Source of the DNA: Aptenodytes patagonicus
Taxonomy: Eukaryota > Chordata > Aves > Sphenisciformes > Spheniscidae
Assembly: GCF_965638725.1 (NCBI RefSeq)
Contig: NC_134953.1
Location: 38,182,854-38,246,853, forward strand
Reading direction: 5' to 3'
Length of the DNA stretch: 64,000 bases
Of the stretch, positions 1 through 22,398 are shown piece by piece. How positions within the stretch are numbered: position 1 is the stretch's first letter; each line of letters begins with the position of its first letter. The notes under the pieces are model-generated. The model was given only the letters and a program-made list of their open reading frames with translations, did not search any database and was not told the origin of the DNA. The translations under genes were made by a program, and so were the position numbers.

Positions 1-650
1 GTACAATATGGGAGCAACAGAAAGAGCTCAGTAGCTTCAGAGCAATGATTCAGAATGAGGTGGATGAAGCTGAAGGGAAACTGTTAATTCACCTGGGTCC
101 TCAAACTACCAAAAGGAACTGCGTGGGACTCCCAGGATATGTATCTTGTTCCAAAACGCTGCTTTTGAGCGCATCCGCTCCATTTGCCTTTCCCTAGCTT
201 GGGTATCTGCCTTCCACCTGTCTGAGAAGGCCCTGTTGTCATTGCAGTGACAAAAGCTGCCTTCCGTGAGGTTACTTCCACTGTTTGGGATTACTTTTTG
301 TGAAATGGGGCCAGTGTTGGAACTCTAGTTTTATGTAATCATGGACCTGCTTCGTTGTTTAACACAAAAAAGGAAGTTTGCTGCTTTTTTCAGGGACTGC
401 ATTCTCTAAACTAGTTCGGTTTTTATCTGAAGAACCCTTAGAGGAGTAGTAGTGGTATTACAGCCTGGATGGTCTAATGGAAGTGAAGAGGAGGTTGTCT
501 GCTGGAAAAGTTCTGGGGTTTTTTAACCATAGAGTAATTGGTACAAATGGAAAAAAACAAAACTCTTGGGCACACATTCTCCTTTTTGAGTGGGAATACA
601 ATGGGGCCTACTTATTTTAAAATATTTATTTTTGTGTTGATGTATTTCAG
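1..650 (+). other. COL13A1: COL13A1 intron (partial)
   Basis: This is non-coding sequence up to the acceptor at 650. No further collagen exon is recognisable. It carries a T-rich tract near 600-648 that serves as polypyrimidine tract. Confidence 0.8.
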
Positions 651-10416
<9,766 letters not shown>

Positions 10417-10419
<3 letters not shown>

Positions 10420-10827
10420 TGATTCTAACCCTGGACTGGCCTGTGTGTGTTATTGTACATAGAATATTTATTTTTATACAGTGTTCTTCTCTGAAATTCC
10501 GACAGTTACGCATTTTTACAAATTATGAAAAAGCTGCGTATTTTTTGTACAGAAAATACTAGACCTCCCTTCTTCCCCATTTGTCAGTTCTCTGTATAAT
10601 TCTATGTCTGCATTACGCTTTTTTTGTCATGGAGTACAGCTGTAATATTTACATGATATTTGTGCACACATGATGAATATAGGAACTTACTAAATTATTG
10701 CATTAAAAGTGCCCAAAGGAACTGCCCTGTATAGATTTAAAGGTCATTTTCATTTTTCAAGCTGGAATAATTCAAGACTATTTCACAACATCATGTATTT
10801 TTTATTAAAGTGAAATATTAACAATTT
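10417..10827 (+). other. COL13A1: COL13A1 last exon: stop codon and 3' UTR
   Basis: The exon begins directly after the acceptor ttttgcag, and its first three bases, TGA, are the stop codon. The rest is AT-rich 3' UTR. The end is inferred from the poly(A) hexamer ATTAAA at 10804-10809 and the GU-rich sequence after about 10825. Another ATTAAA at 10702-10707 could give a shorter end. Confidence 0.75.
10804..10809 (+). terminator. COL13A1: poly(A) signal ATTAAA, COL13A1
   Basis: This is the common hexamer variant, about 385 nt into the 3' UTR, followed after 12-25 nt by a short GU-rich stretch (ttttgtggtg). No AATAAA lies nearby. Confidence 0.6.
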
Positions 10828-11073
10828 TGTGGTGACTAAATTAAGGTATTGCTGGAAAAACTCACAGTAGCTACTGTACACTGGGAACGTAGAGAGTCCA
10901 TGATTAATAATTATCAGACCAGGTCTGTTTCATGACCAGATTCAGACAGCCAAGCGCAGCCCCCCGCCAGCTCCTCTAGCGGCCGCTCCTTGGCCGTGCA
11001 GGAATGGTAACACCTTCCCCAAGAGCTGTGGAGTTAGCATGTACAAAGAGAATCTCTTGGTCTCTTGCCTCTG

Positions 11074-11166
11074 GCTAAAATAGAACACCTCCCATGAGCT
11101 GGAAATAATAATAAATAAAAATAATAATAACTAAAAATAAAATAGAGCACCTCCCACGAGCTGGAA
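11074..11166 (+). repeat. short duplication around an ATAA-rich block
   Basis: A segment of about 26 nt (AATAGAACACCTCCCATGAG followed by CTGGAA) at about 11079-11104 recurs at about 11140-11165 with two changes. The copies are separated by a block of ATA/ATAAA repeats. The period is about 61 nt. Confidence 0.8.
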
Positions 11167-11219
11167 TAACCCTCATGACAACGAGCCCTGGTCGGCAAGA
11201 AATTCTAACATCCTTCTAA

Positions 11220-11470
11220 ATTGTAGGCCTGCACGTAGCTTAATTAAAGCCTCATTTAAAATTAAGCATGTGGCAGAATACCTTGATAACATCATAATGG
11301 ATGTTTATTAGATAAATCAATCCACACGCCTTTTTTAAATGTTAACCAAAGGTCACGTGCAAATTTGCAGAGCGTGTCATTATAATTTGCATATGTACAT
11401 CTTAATTGTCCTTCTTGACCTACCTTTGTTAATGTCTCAAGTCTAAAATACCCATCAAGAAAAATTATAC
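11220..11470. promoter_or_regulatory. candidate enhancer, motif-dense AT-rich block
   Basis: In about 250 bp there are TTAATTAA and TTAATT homeobox-type cores, GATAA sites, a nuclear-receptor half site AAAGGTCA overlapping the E-box CACGTG (11354-11359), and the octamer ATTTGCAT (11385-11392). The texture resembles conserved non-coding elements, but conservation cannot be judged from one sequence. Confidence 0.3.
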
Positions 11471-14400
11471 TATCAGACTAAAGTGAACATCACAATATAC
11501 TTTTCTTAGAAAATGAGCAAAGGAGTGGAAGCCTAAATCTATTCCCTAAAACATGTCCACTTTCCTTGGTCCTTCACGTAAGGGGGAAAGAAGTTTGCAA
11601 CCCAGAAGTTTCAGGGGGATAGAGAGAAGCTATCAGTATTTAAAGATCCCAATGGAGAAACACAAGCGGTAATTCATTGATTAGACTGGTCCACTGAAGT
11701 CCTGCTCTTTGCATAATGCTGCCACTACAAAAGGACACCCTCTCCCACCGCGTCCCTGTATAGTTTTTACCACCAGAGTTCCTGCAGTGCTGTTCATATG
11801 GCTCACAGGCTGTGTTCACAACCGCTCCTCCTGGCTACACCTGTGCCAGCTGAAGTGGTTACCACCAACCACCTCCTATACTCAGCTATTCAACCCCTGT
11901 ACTCAACTATTCATCTGTTTACAAACTATTAATTAGTTATTTTTTCCAACCGATTCCATACAGCCTTTTAGCGCCTTCAGAGTAAAACACCAGCGTAAGA
12001 GATGCGCTTCTGTTGTATGCAAAGGAAAAGGCCTGCCAGGGACTGCCCAAGGAGCCAAGCCCAGCCCCTGACTGTTGCACTCCATCGGGCACCTCACCCC
12101 TTCAGAAATTTATTGAACTTCATCTAAAAACCAGAGAGGTTTCTACCCCCCTGTGTCCCTTGCTGCCCTGTCCCGCAGGCTGTTCCCGACTCAGATTGCT
12201 TTGGCAGTTAGGAAACTCCTTGCAACTTTCAACTTAAACCAGTTCATGATACTTACAACCATTTCTTCTCATGCCAACATTGTCCTTTGGATGCAACTTT
12301 TCCGTGTATGATGTTTTCGTGAGATGCTTGGGGTACTGGAGCTGAAATGGCACAGAAAGAAAATGAACTGCAGAGCAGCAAGGGATTCTTGTGTTTTCTC
12401 AGTAATATACCTCATTAACATAAGACCCAGCTCCGTTATAAGGCTTTGCAGCTGTGAAGTTTAGCTAATTGGAACAGCACTTATTTAAAGGAATGCCACA
12501 CAACTCTGGTGTTTTAGTTACATACCTGTTAAACACAAAACAGTTACTAAAGACCCAACCAGGTATACTGATGGCAGCCTTGGTTTTGGAAGGTTATAGT
12601 AGCGGCAGCGGTGAATTTCTACTCTGGTCTTGTAGCACTTGGCCCACAAGGTAGGTAGTTTGAAGGCTTCAGGCCTTTCTAAAAAGGCTGGCTATGTTTA
12701 ATCCTCAAAAGCTTACAGAGCCCTAGAAGAACCTGCCAATGCCTCCTGTTCCCTTTGGTGTCTGTAGTGTGTTTTTGTTTTGTAACTGTTATTTGTGATT
12801 GCGCTGCATGGGATTGTCTTTGCTTGGGTTTGTCTGATCTAAAAGCAAACAAAGCATACATCTGTTACCTTGTCTTGACACAGCTACTGAAAGGTAAAGG
12901 AGTCTCGAGATGATACTCTATCTGTTTTATTTCCTGGGCTGGTTTTCGACTGTTCTATTTGTGAGAGAGAAAGCTTTTGCCTGAGGCACAGGGGACCTTG
13001 AAATGCAGTTGCCAGAACTCTTGAAAGTACCAGACTTAATGTCAGCAAAGAAGCAGGGGAGGAGGGACAGTCTGAGCAAAAGAGGTTTGATTTTCTTTAC
13101 TTCCAGCTTTGCCTCAGCATAATTCTTCTGTTATCAGTGGAGATGCTCCTGACTTACACCACTGCAAACCACGAGAAACTTTGGTGCCGCAGCTTCCATA
13201 GGGCTTGGCTATTTTCTGTCAGCAAAACACAGACACACACACAGAGTGTCAACACATGCTCTCACCCTTACTACCTTGTTCTTCTGTTACCTCGGATCGT
13301 TCTGTTCATAGCATTGGTTGGGCTTCAGATTAGCTGCTGGACTCTAAAGGTGCTTTTTGTGGGCAGAATTCATGACCTTCTGAGACTTGTTTAATGCTTC
13401 CTTTGGTGTACCCTTAAAACGCTGAACGTAATTCAGCAAAAAGCACTTTAAAAACCTTTCTGAGAATGATATTTTGGAGGAGAGTCTACTGACTTGAAAA
13501 TTTGTTTAATTGTTACTTTCACTTGCAAACCAGCAGCTCCTTTTGCATCTTGGCAAAAGGGATTGATAGACTTCAGCTGTGAAGAAAGCTCTTAGACCCG
13601 ATTCTCAAGGGCACTGAGGTAGCTAATTCCCACAGATTTCTCTAGGAAGCAGGCACCTAAGTAGGAGTGGCACACCTAAATGCTCTTGTGAGCTCAGCCT
13701 GTGGCACTAAACGCTGACAGACGGTGCCTAGCGTGTGTGGGTATTTTGGCAATCCCACAGTGCCTCTCCAAGTTTTGCCTCTGTTGGGCATTGAGTCACG
13801 AGTGTCTCGCGCAGCTGACTACCAAGAAAACACAGCGCCTCATGCGGCACACACACAGGGAGAGGGAAAGGACCCGAGGTTATTTGCAGCAGTTGCACTG
13901 AAGTATAGTAGACGAAAGACAGCTTATCTAGCACTGGGGAAAAAGTGTATGTCAGATAACCACTCACCTGTCATAGAGGTAGGAAAATGGTGACACACGT
14001 TCCCTGTGGTTGCTGCAGACCGCAGCCTGGTTTTTTTTAAACTGCAGTAGATGGATTCAGATTGCTGTTCCTACAGCCCCTCATATTGATACGATCTCAT
14101 CAGCCACTGGGGATAAACCAGAGGCTGCGAGTCAGTGAAACTTCACTGATTAGCTGCTCTTCCCAAACGTGAGTGCCTTGCATTTCAAGAAAAACCCAAA
14201 CGGTAGAAGCTGGGTTTGCACCACCCTGAATCTGACAGTTTAGTTTCAGGGTCCATCCCTACTAAAACCTGTAACTGGGTTGCTGTCACTGTTGATGACT
14301 GTTAATTCTGCCTGGCCGTTTTCATGTGAAACCATTTGTCTGCCACTTCAAGGGTCAAACTCCTTGGCTGATAGCCAAAAAGTGAGACAAGTCTGAGGGT

Positions 14401-15639
14401 GGAGAAGCTTGGGAAATGACAGCAGAATGAAAGGAGAAGAAGGACCTTCCTGAAGATTTGCTGGAGAAGTTTTGCAAGTTCCCTCCCCGGAGCTTGGGAA
14501 GAGTTCTTCAACTGCACGCCAGGAATCTGTGCCCAGATGCTGCCTGCTGGGGCTGCGGGAGCTCGGCCTGCCAACGCTTTCTGCTTTGCTTTCTGTCTTC
14601 TCCCAGAGGCCAGCGGCAGGGTTCGAAAATGACACCATTTATATTCTTTTTCTTGGGTCATTTTCACTTCATTCTATTATTGTGGTCAGACTCTTCAGAT
14701 GAAGAACTAGGCTCATTTTCCAGCAGCTGCTGTATAAATGGGTGCAAGACATAGACAATATTTCTGTGGGGGGATCCTTGATCCATCCTTCTGTGGGGGA
14801 TCCTCAAGAAAGGAAACTTTCTTGAACAATTATCCTTAGAAAAATCAATCAAACCCCGCATGTTCGGTTTGGAGTGCTGCTCAGAGAGGACATGATAAAA
14901 CTTTTTGCTACCGTTTCTGGTTACCAGATGACAAACTTCCACCTATATCGTTGATGATTCCATCATTAACCTTTTCATCACAAACTTTCTTCTCCTGTTC
15001 AGTTATAAAGAAATGACCTTTTTTTTGCCGAAAAGGGAAAACCATACTGGATTTTGAAGGCATGAAATATCTTGTCAGAGGAGGAAAATGTGGTGTGGAA
15101 AAAATCTGGTTTCACTGAATAATTCCTTGCTTCCTGTACTTCTGCTTTGGTCTCCACCGCGCACACTGGATGCATTTTGTCTGGAGCCCTCCACAAATAT
15201 TATTCTGCTGGCCCATTAAGGCCCTTTTTGTGGGTACCTCTCAACAGATATACTTCCAGATGGAAAATAAGGATCGCGAGGGTTAAATTCCACTGTTATA
15301 TGTTTTAATACATTCACTGAAGGGAAATAAAGATCTGGCAAAGTGCTGAGGGGTGCAGAGGACGTTGCCCAGCTGCCTGAAAGGCAGAACATACAACTCT
15401 GGATGCTTCGTACCAGCTGCCGTGCAAATCTGCCATCCCTTACTCAGTTCCCATTGCTGAAGGTTAAATTCTGTTCACATGGACTCTATAGCATCTTTCT
15501 GCCACAGTTCTTGCAACTTCTTAAAAAACCTAAAATTAATTATTAAGTACATATCTTACGAACGTGATTTATAACATTTCTACTTCATCGAGTATATTGG
15601 GAATCCCATTTGCCCAAGCACTAAAAACACATATTTAAC

Positions 15640-15800
15640 TTTGAGCGTGTGATTCCCGTTGGCCTAAATGATGCTATTTGCATATTTAAGTACTCTGGTG
15701 ACTCAGAGCCATTATTATTAGAGTTAATGACTGATATTATCTAAATCATTAGGCAGAACTAAATGATAAGCAATTCACATTACAGTTCAGAGAGAAAGCG
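15640..15800. promoter_or_regulatory. candidate enhancer, motif-dense block
   Basis: It contains an octamer ATTTGCAT (15676-15683), an AP-1-like GTGACTCAG, several TAAT/ATTA cores and TTATCT/GATAA-type sites within about 150 bp of complex, non-repetitive AT-rich sequence. It is an inference from motif density only. Confidence 0.25.
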
Positions 15801-18410
15801 CTGATTTCAAGTTCAAAGTGATGTCTTTTAAATCAGAGCAAGTCCCAAAAAGGCAATAACTTTCATTCAAACACCCTTTGTCAACTCAGCTGGAATAATC
15901 CCGACCTTCTGATCAGGAGACCTGTACCTGGCACCCATCTCCTCTCACCAGTGCAGGGAAAGCCTACTGTTAGAATAATTCCAGGATTACAAAGAGCAGG
16001 GAAAAAAGTTCTACTTTCAGTTTTATCCGAAGAATTGCAGTTTTTTCCTAAGACTTCTAACAGATTTATTCAGTCAATAGAGTAGCAGGGGAAGAAACTG
16101 TTTCAGTTAGGAACCAGGCTGATGAAAGGGTTAATTTATTTTATTTGTACTTTTTTATTTTTACTTTTTTTTGTGGGGGGAGGAGGGGAGAACCTGACCA
16201 GAACTGCAGGCGGTAGGTGTACTTTTTTTCTTCTTTTTTAATGAAAACAATTATATATATAATTTGATAATGCTACTTTTACTTTGCTTTTTATTAATGA
16301 TTTTCTGGGGGCAATTTGTTTGCTCTCTTCTGTTTTCTTGTGTTTTCTTTTAGGTATATTTTTAATGGGCTTTTGGAATAAGTTTGTAAAAGTTCCTCAC
16401 CCAAAAATGTCCTAAGGACATTCCTATCGTGTTTTTTCTCCCCAAGTTCAGTAGTAAAACGGTGCTTCCCATAGGCAAACCAGTTTTTAGTGGGGATAAA
16501 CATACACACACAGGCCACGCCTAGGGACCAGGTACCACTGACCTCTCCCAGACAAAATGGTCTCTCCAAAACTCTTCCTTGACATTTACAAAGTTCAAAA
16601 GGGCTATGTTAGGGACCAGTTGATTGAAAATGGTCTCCTCCGATCTTAGGTGGTCTGTCGTAAAGCAATTAGTCTGGCAAGAGTTGCTGTGTCCCCTTCA
16701 GCAGCACTCTACAGCCCGAAACCTCAGGCTTAGCTAGAAAGCTCCGAAATAGCAATTGAAGGAAATGTTTTCTTGAAAACGGCAAGCTGTTGGTAGGTAC
16801 CTGCCAACGTGGTGTTGTCTCTTGCTATTGTTTTCCCTCCTCTAAATCCAGCAACGCACTCAGTTCGAGCTCGTCTTTAGGCTTTGCTTCACACTGAGCC
16901 TACGTGCAAACGCTTTGCTGGATGAGGGTCTCCCCTTCTTTTACACTTTTTTGTTTAGGTTTTTTTTCCCCTTGCCCTGTTTTTGTCCCTGTTGCTTCCA
17001 GATGTCTTTGTCCCAGACAAAATGACTACTTTCTTTTCTGCATTTTCAGAAAATCCCTGTTGGTCGCATTTTGATCATTTTTCCACTCACTTCTATTATC
17101 TATCCTTCCTGCTATACTTCCTCCCTTCTTGTACCCCTTCTTTGTCAAACATTTTGATCTGATGAAAACATCATGGCAAAACATGAATTAAGATTGTAGG
17201 TGTTTGTTGATAGTTTTTGGAGTTGACTGTAAAGCTTTTACTGTTTAAAATGCTAGGCAGCAAGACCAGTTTAGCTTTATAGCTTTCTTATGATTTTGTT
17301 TGCTTGTTGAAGTTATTAAATAAATTTGTTCTTTTTTTAAACAGACTCAGAATTAGTCAGAATATTGCAGAATTTTTTTAAAGAAAAACCTGCTAAACTT
17401 GTTTTTTTGCTGCAAAACATGACTTTGTTGAACTGTTGTCACACACAGAGTTTAGTAGGTCAGACATATTAGTGGTAGGTATGAGAGGACCGGTTGTGAA
17501 ACTTGTGGAGTGGAACTTGTCTTCTTGCTTTCCATTGCACGCCGTTTGTCAGTCCATTGTCTCTGGTGGGGGTTTGCTGGGAGTGTGAAATTCCATTTTG
17601 TGATAATTCCATTGTTTTCTCACAGTAATGTTTCAAAATATTGCTTCAGTAAATCTTCCCTTCTGCTCTCCTGCAAAGATTTGCTTTTACCCTGATGTTG
17701 CACACCACCAGCAGCGCCACAGACCAAGCATGCTATCTCTTTAAAATCCACCGCCTTTTCCGCAGCAGTATTAGGTCAACGAAAAGGAGAAATAGACATC
17801 TGGCAGCAAGACCCTGTAGGCCACCGTAAGCAGGCTCCTCCTCCGAGCCTGGTCCCTAGCCATTCATTCATTACCTTCTCCATACCACTCCCTTCGCTGT
17901 GCCAACAGAGCTATCTGCGTGGTCACAGGATGACCCTGCCGAGAACTGACCTACCGTGAAAAACAATCCCTCAAAACAACAGAGCACCTAAAGTGAGAGA
18001 GCAAAAGGGAAAGCTTACACCGGCACTGCCACAGAAGTGCACGTGGACCAACAGTCTGCGACTGCACCAAAGGCAGAGGTGCCCAAGTGCGCGTGAAGGA
18101 GGGAGGTGGAGCAGAGGCAGCAAACAAGGCACCGCAGCAGAGGCCTCCAGTGGCCTAACCTAGGCTGCTTCTCAGCTGCAGCACGCACTTACCCTCAATC
18201 CTTCTTTCCACTTCTCTAACCGTAAGGGATTACTCTAGTACTCCTTCTTTTCCCTCACCATTTTAAATTTAAAGATAGGGTAAATAGGGGCAGAGCATTG
18301 TCGTTGTCATGTTGTGTGTGTCCCGTGTCCGCCCCACCCCCCAATAAAAGGAGGACTGAGAGCATCCCTTTGATGCAGGGTGGAATGGCCTGACTCCACA
18401 TTCTCATAGT

Positions 18411-18440
18411 TTTGCAAATTTGCAAAATGCAAATGCAAAA
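18411..18440. promoter_or_regulatory. TTTGCAAA / ATGCAAAT cluster
   Basis: Two abutting copies of the palindrome TTTGCAAA (18411-18418 and 18419-18426) run into a perfect octamer ATGCAAAT (18427-18434) and a further TGCAAAA. These are C/EBP-like and POU-octamer-like sites. Function is inferred only. Confidence 0.3.
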
Positions 18441-19309
18441 TCGACTCCAGATGTTGAAGAGCACAGTAATGGGAGGGGAGCTTCTGATTTATGGGGAAAG
18501 CCTGCAGATGCCATGGGCTCTTCAGCAGTACAACTCGCAGTGCCTGAGTTACTGGCCGTACCTGTTACCAATCGGTGCAGTACGAGAAGAGTAGGTCTGA
18601 AGAACAAAACAGGTCCTGCCTAGGAACTATCTTATTTCAGGAGGTTTAACTGTTGACTGCGCTAGTCTGGCCTCGTGGTCAGTGAACCCCTAACCACTGC
18701 CATTAGTGGTTCGGACACGAGGCGTGCTGCTGGAGCTCACCTTCTGGTTCGGTTTCATCTAGCGGGAATCCAGTTTGAGAACAGAGACTGTTCTGTGCTG
18801 TGAGCCAAAGCACAGTGTGTGGGCACCATCAAGAGATTTGCTTTAGAAGTACACTTTTGATCTGGAATGCGGTGCCAACGCAGACATGCCAGGCCACAGC
18901 CTGCAACCTGCTCTAGAGCACGTCTGCACCACGCCGTGCCGTGTGGAGGTATTGCTCTCGGTGCCCTGGCTTGCGGGGTGGGCGGGAGAGTGGCCCTCAT
19001 CCAGGTGAAATAGCTCTACCAAGAAAGCTGTGTGGTCTCAAGTAGATACCCCCTTAGCGTTCAGAGTCCTCACAGCAACAGAAAACCACCTCCCTGATGT
19101 ACTTTCCCCACACCTGGAATGCTTGCGTCATTGGTACTGCCCCTGCTTCTCATCTTTGTACAATTTGGACACCAAATTCTTTGATACTGGGACGCTGTCT
19201 GTCAAAGATCTGCTCATCAGCCAACACTAGTCAAACGTTAATGACTTAATCCCTGCAGGAGAATGATTTCTGAAGCAATTTGTTGTTACATATCTGGTTT
19301 CCTTGAATT

Positions 19310-20900
19310 TTACAAGAGAGATTTTACTTTTTTTTTTTCCTTTGGTGGCATAGAATGTACAATATTTAATATACCTGTAGTAAAGTGATGAGTTATGAGT
19401 AAATCTTGACAGGGCATTGTTTCTGCGTATCTCTTATAAACACTGATTGGTTGAGACATTTAAATCTGAATAGACTTTTTACATATTTTTTTTATATTGA
19501 ACTTTTCAGCCTGTGTTTTAACTATCCAATGTTATTTGGCATTCATTAATGCAAGTGCTGTAATATACTTTTGTGTTACCAGTAATTATTACTGTCATTG
19601 TGCTGATTCTAAGGCATTATTTCAACTCCTTTTGATGTAGTTTAGCTACTTGGAATTTTTTGGCCTTCAAGAAAATTCCACACTAAATAATTGCTAGAAT
19701 GAAGAGAACAGAGGGCTGTTCTTTCCCACAATCTTTTCAATCTCAGTAGGAGCTTCTTCAGCCAAAATGAGCATTTTCTTTTTCTTTTCCACTTTTTCCT
19801 TGGCAATATGAGAACATTGATTTGTTTTGTCTTTTAATCCTGGAAATTCTGAATTTCATGTTGACCATTCCTAGCAATATTTTAGCAAAGCAGAGATAGC
19901 TGTGCCATAAGGAGTTACTGATCATAACAGAATTGAAATACTCTAATTATTTTGGTTTTCTTTATAAATATTTTTTCCACTGTTAAGTTTTTAAGCAAAT
20001 CTTTTCTCAGTGTGATAAAAATTGAAAAGACACTAAAGGATTAAACACTTAACATGTATGAGGAAAGGGATTCAGTTAAATGATTTCCATCCATATGAAT
20101 TAAAAACAGCTTATGAATTTCTGTCAGAACAAAAACCGTGCCTCAGTTACCGATTTCCTTTGTCCATTAACTGATCCAGTGATTTCAGTGGAACCACACC
20201 TGTCCTTGAAACTAGGAGTACACTTAAAGAACTCGCTGAATCACTGCTCGGTAATAAATAAAGTTCAGTTTTGTAAAAGTAAGCTGCTGCTTAATCATAG
20301 TGCCTTTAAAGCATTTCTACCTTCTTGCAAAAGATGGCAATTTTATATATTTAATCACCAAGTATCCATTTATCAGATAAAGAAAATAGTCCTTTTCTTA
20401 TTCTGAGGTGCTGTTTTATATTATGATGAAAAGTGCTATGCAAGAGCTGTATATTGCTATTTTAAACGCCTTAGCCTATTCATGACATCATTATAAGAAT
20501 GACGACGAGAGATTGCAGGAGGAAGTTAGTTTGGGGAACGGACTTCTGGAAAGCCAAAGGAGGGCTGAAAAACCAGGCAGGAGGTAATGAAAAATGTCTT
20601 GGGCTGGATGGTTGTTGCAATGGTAAACGTGACACCATATTTAAAGTGTCATCCCATCGTTTACTAAGAGGAGTCTGATTAATTCCCTGTGCCTTGTGTT
20701 GAAGTTTTACTCCTTTGTGTCAATGTTTTAGTGAGGTTTCTATTTTAATTTGCGTGCCATACGTATTCCAGTACAATTTGCATTTGTAACATATGATGTA
20801 CATACTTTCTTCTCCCTTTTATAAAAATACCTGTTTACTTACGCATAGTTTCTGTCTTCTGTAAATGACAGTTAATGCAAGTAATAAACCATACATTCAC
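19310..20900. other. AT-rich unique block, possible non-coding element or UTR-like sequence
   Basis: About 1.6 kb of AT-rich, non-repetitive sequence ends near an AATAAA hexamer at about 20883. It looks more like a long 3' UTR or conserved non-coding DNA than repeat-derived sequence, but there is no coding exon to attach it to. The 97-codon open frame inside it (20113-20406) has no recognisable motif. Confidence 0.2.
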
Positions 20901-21535
20901 TTACATGTCGTCTTTCCATTGCGGGATGGTTTTTAGGTTGATATCCTAAGGACATCACGCCATCTGCTGTTTGCCAGTCAGCCCGAGTAACTGTGGAACT
21001 AGGTGGCGAATTTCAACCGATTTGGCAGAGGGACAGAAGTCTCAAAAATACTGTTATCACCAGCTCTATGAAAATAGACGGCTAGATAGAGGACAGAGTC
21101 CTACTTAGTGCCTGTGCTAAGGCAAAGGCAGCGACCTCAGCTGAGCTATATTGCTGGACACCGGGGAATCTGCATAGGAGAAAGATAGCCTGAACCCTCC
21201 CACTGCATGAATAGCCATATTGGAGCTCTTTCTTAAGACATGCAATTAATCAACCATAAAACACAAAGCTACGTGAACTGTGGAACTGAGAGAGCGAGCG
21301 CAAACAGAGGGGACAGAGCCAAGACCAGAGGAAAGTAGAGACTGACTCTCTAGTTATGCCCATGCTGAAATGATTGCGATTATCAGCTTTGTGTATTGTC
21401 TTACTTTTCTCAATTTTGAGAGAATCAATAACAAGGCGTACATCTATCTCAAAATCCAAGAGTCAGCAGCTATTTGCTAAGGGACCTTATCTAAAGTGAA
21501 ATGTTTGCTCAGTTTCTAAGAATCCCTGCTAATGT

Positions 21536-21548
21536 GGGGGGGGGGGGG
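21536..21548 (+). repeat. G homopolymer run (13 G)
   Basis: Thirteen uninterrupted G. It is a likely length-variable site and prone to sequencing error. Confidence 0.85.
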
Positions 21549-22384
21549 AAACCCAAATCAGATGACTGAGCCTTCAGCAAATGGTCTGGGGACAGCAGGA
21601 TCCGTCCTGTTGACTTGGTTTTGGCAAGGCATGGTAATAAGGGGGAAGGTGCCTTTGGCTTTGAAGGCCATGACAGCTATTACGATGATTGCACTATACC
21701 CCACAGTGATATATTCCTCTCATCTAACTTTAGATATCTGAAAATTAGACATCTACATCGGAGCAGGTTTCCCTTGGCTCCTTTTGCAGCCAAGGGGGAG
21801 AAACAGGAACATCCATCTCTCCCTCCCCGCTCTGCTTAGAGACTGCTGTTTACTCCTCCTCTCCTGTGCACCTGGGTTTATTTCTGTGTTAGCCCAAAGG
21901 GAACGTATGCACTGACACAGTGGCCATTCCTTGAAATGGAAGTGATTTGCTGAAAAACCTTTAGCTCTTGAGTTGCCAGACAGCAAAAGTAAGTGCCTTG
22001 CTCCTGACTTCCTCTGGGTAGAGAAATAATGAGCCTTGGATCACGAGGCAAAATCCTCAAGGATCTGGATGTTTTAACAGTGACGGATGCATTAAGTTAT
22101 ATAGAAAAATGAAGGTGTTTGGATGGTCCAACTTGGAAAGGAGAATGTGTTTGAAACATATGATTTCTATAATTTCTTAAGGCTTTAAGGTCACTTTTGC
22201 TTTATAAAAATGACGGCTCCTGGATGTATATCGTTATACCTTGGGAGAGCAGTAAAATTTTGCACTTGTGCAATAAATAAATGTTTTGGAGGTTTGCTGC
22301 ATACTGCCTCAGACAGACATGAGACCCCAAGATAGGCTTGTTTCAATGCATCTTCATGTTTTTTATAGGTCACAGTTTGAGATT

Positions 22385-22398
22385 CCCCCCCCCCCCCC
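22385..22398 (+). repeat. C homopolymer run (14 C)
   Basis: Fourteen uninterrupted C, then GGG. It is a likely length-variable site. Confidence 0.85.

Noticed and set aside
20113-20406. 97-codon open frame on the plus strand
   Set aside because: AT-rich, Lys/Phe/Leu-biased peptide without known motif. No promoter or conserved neighbour.
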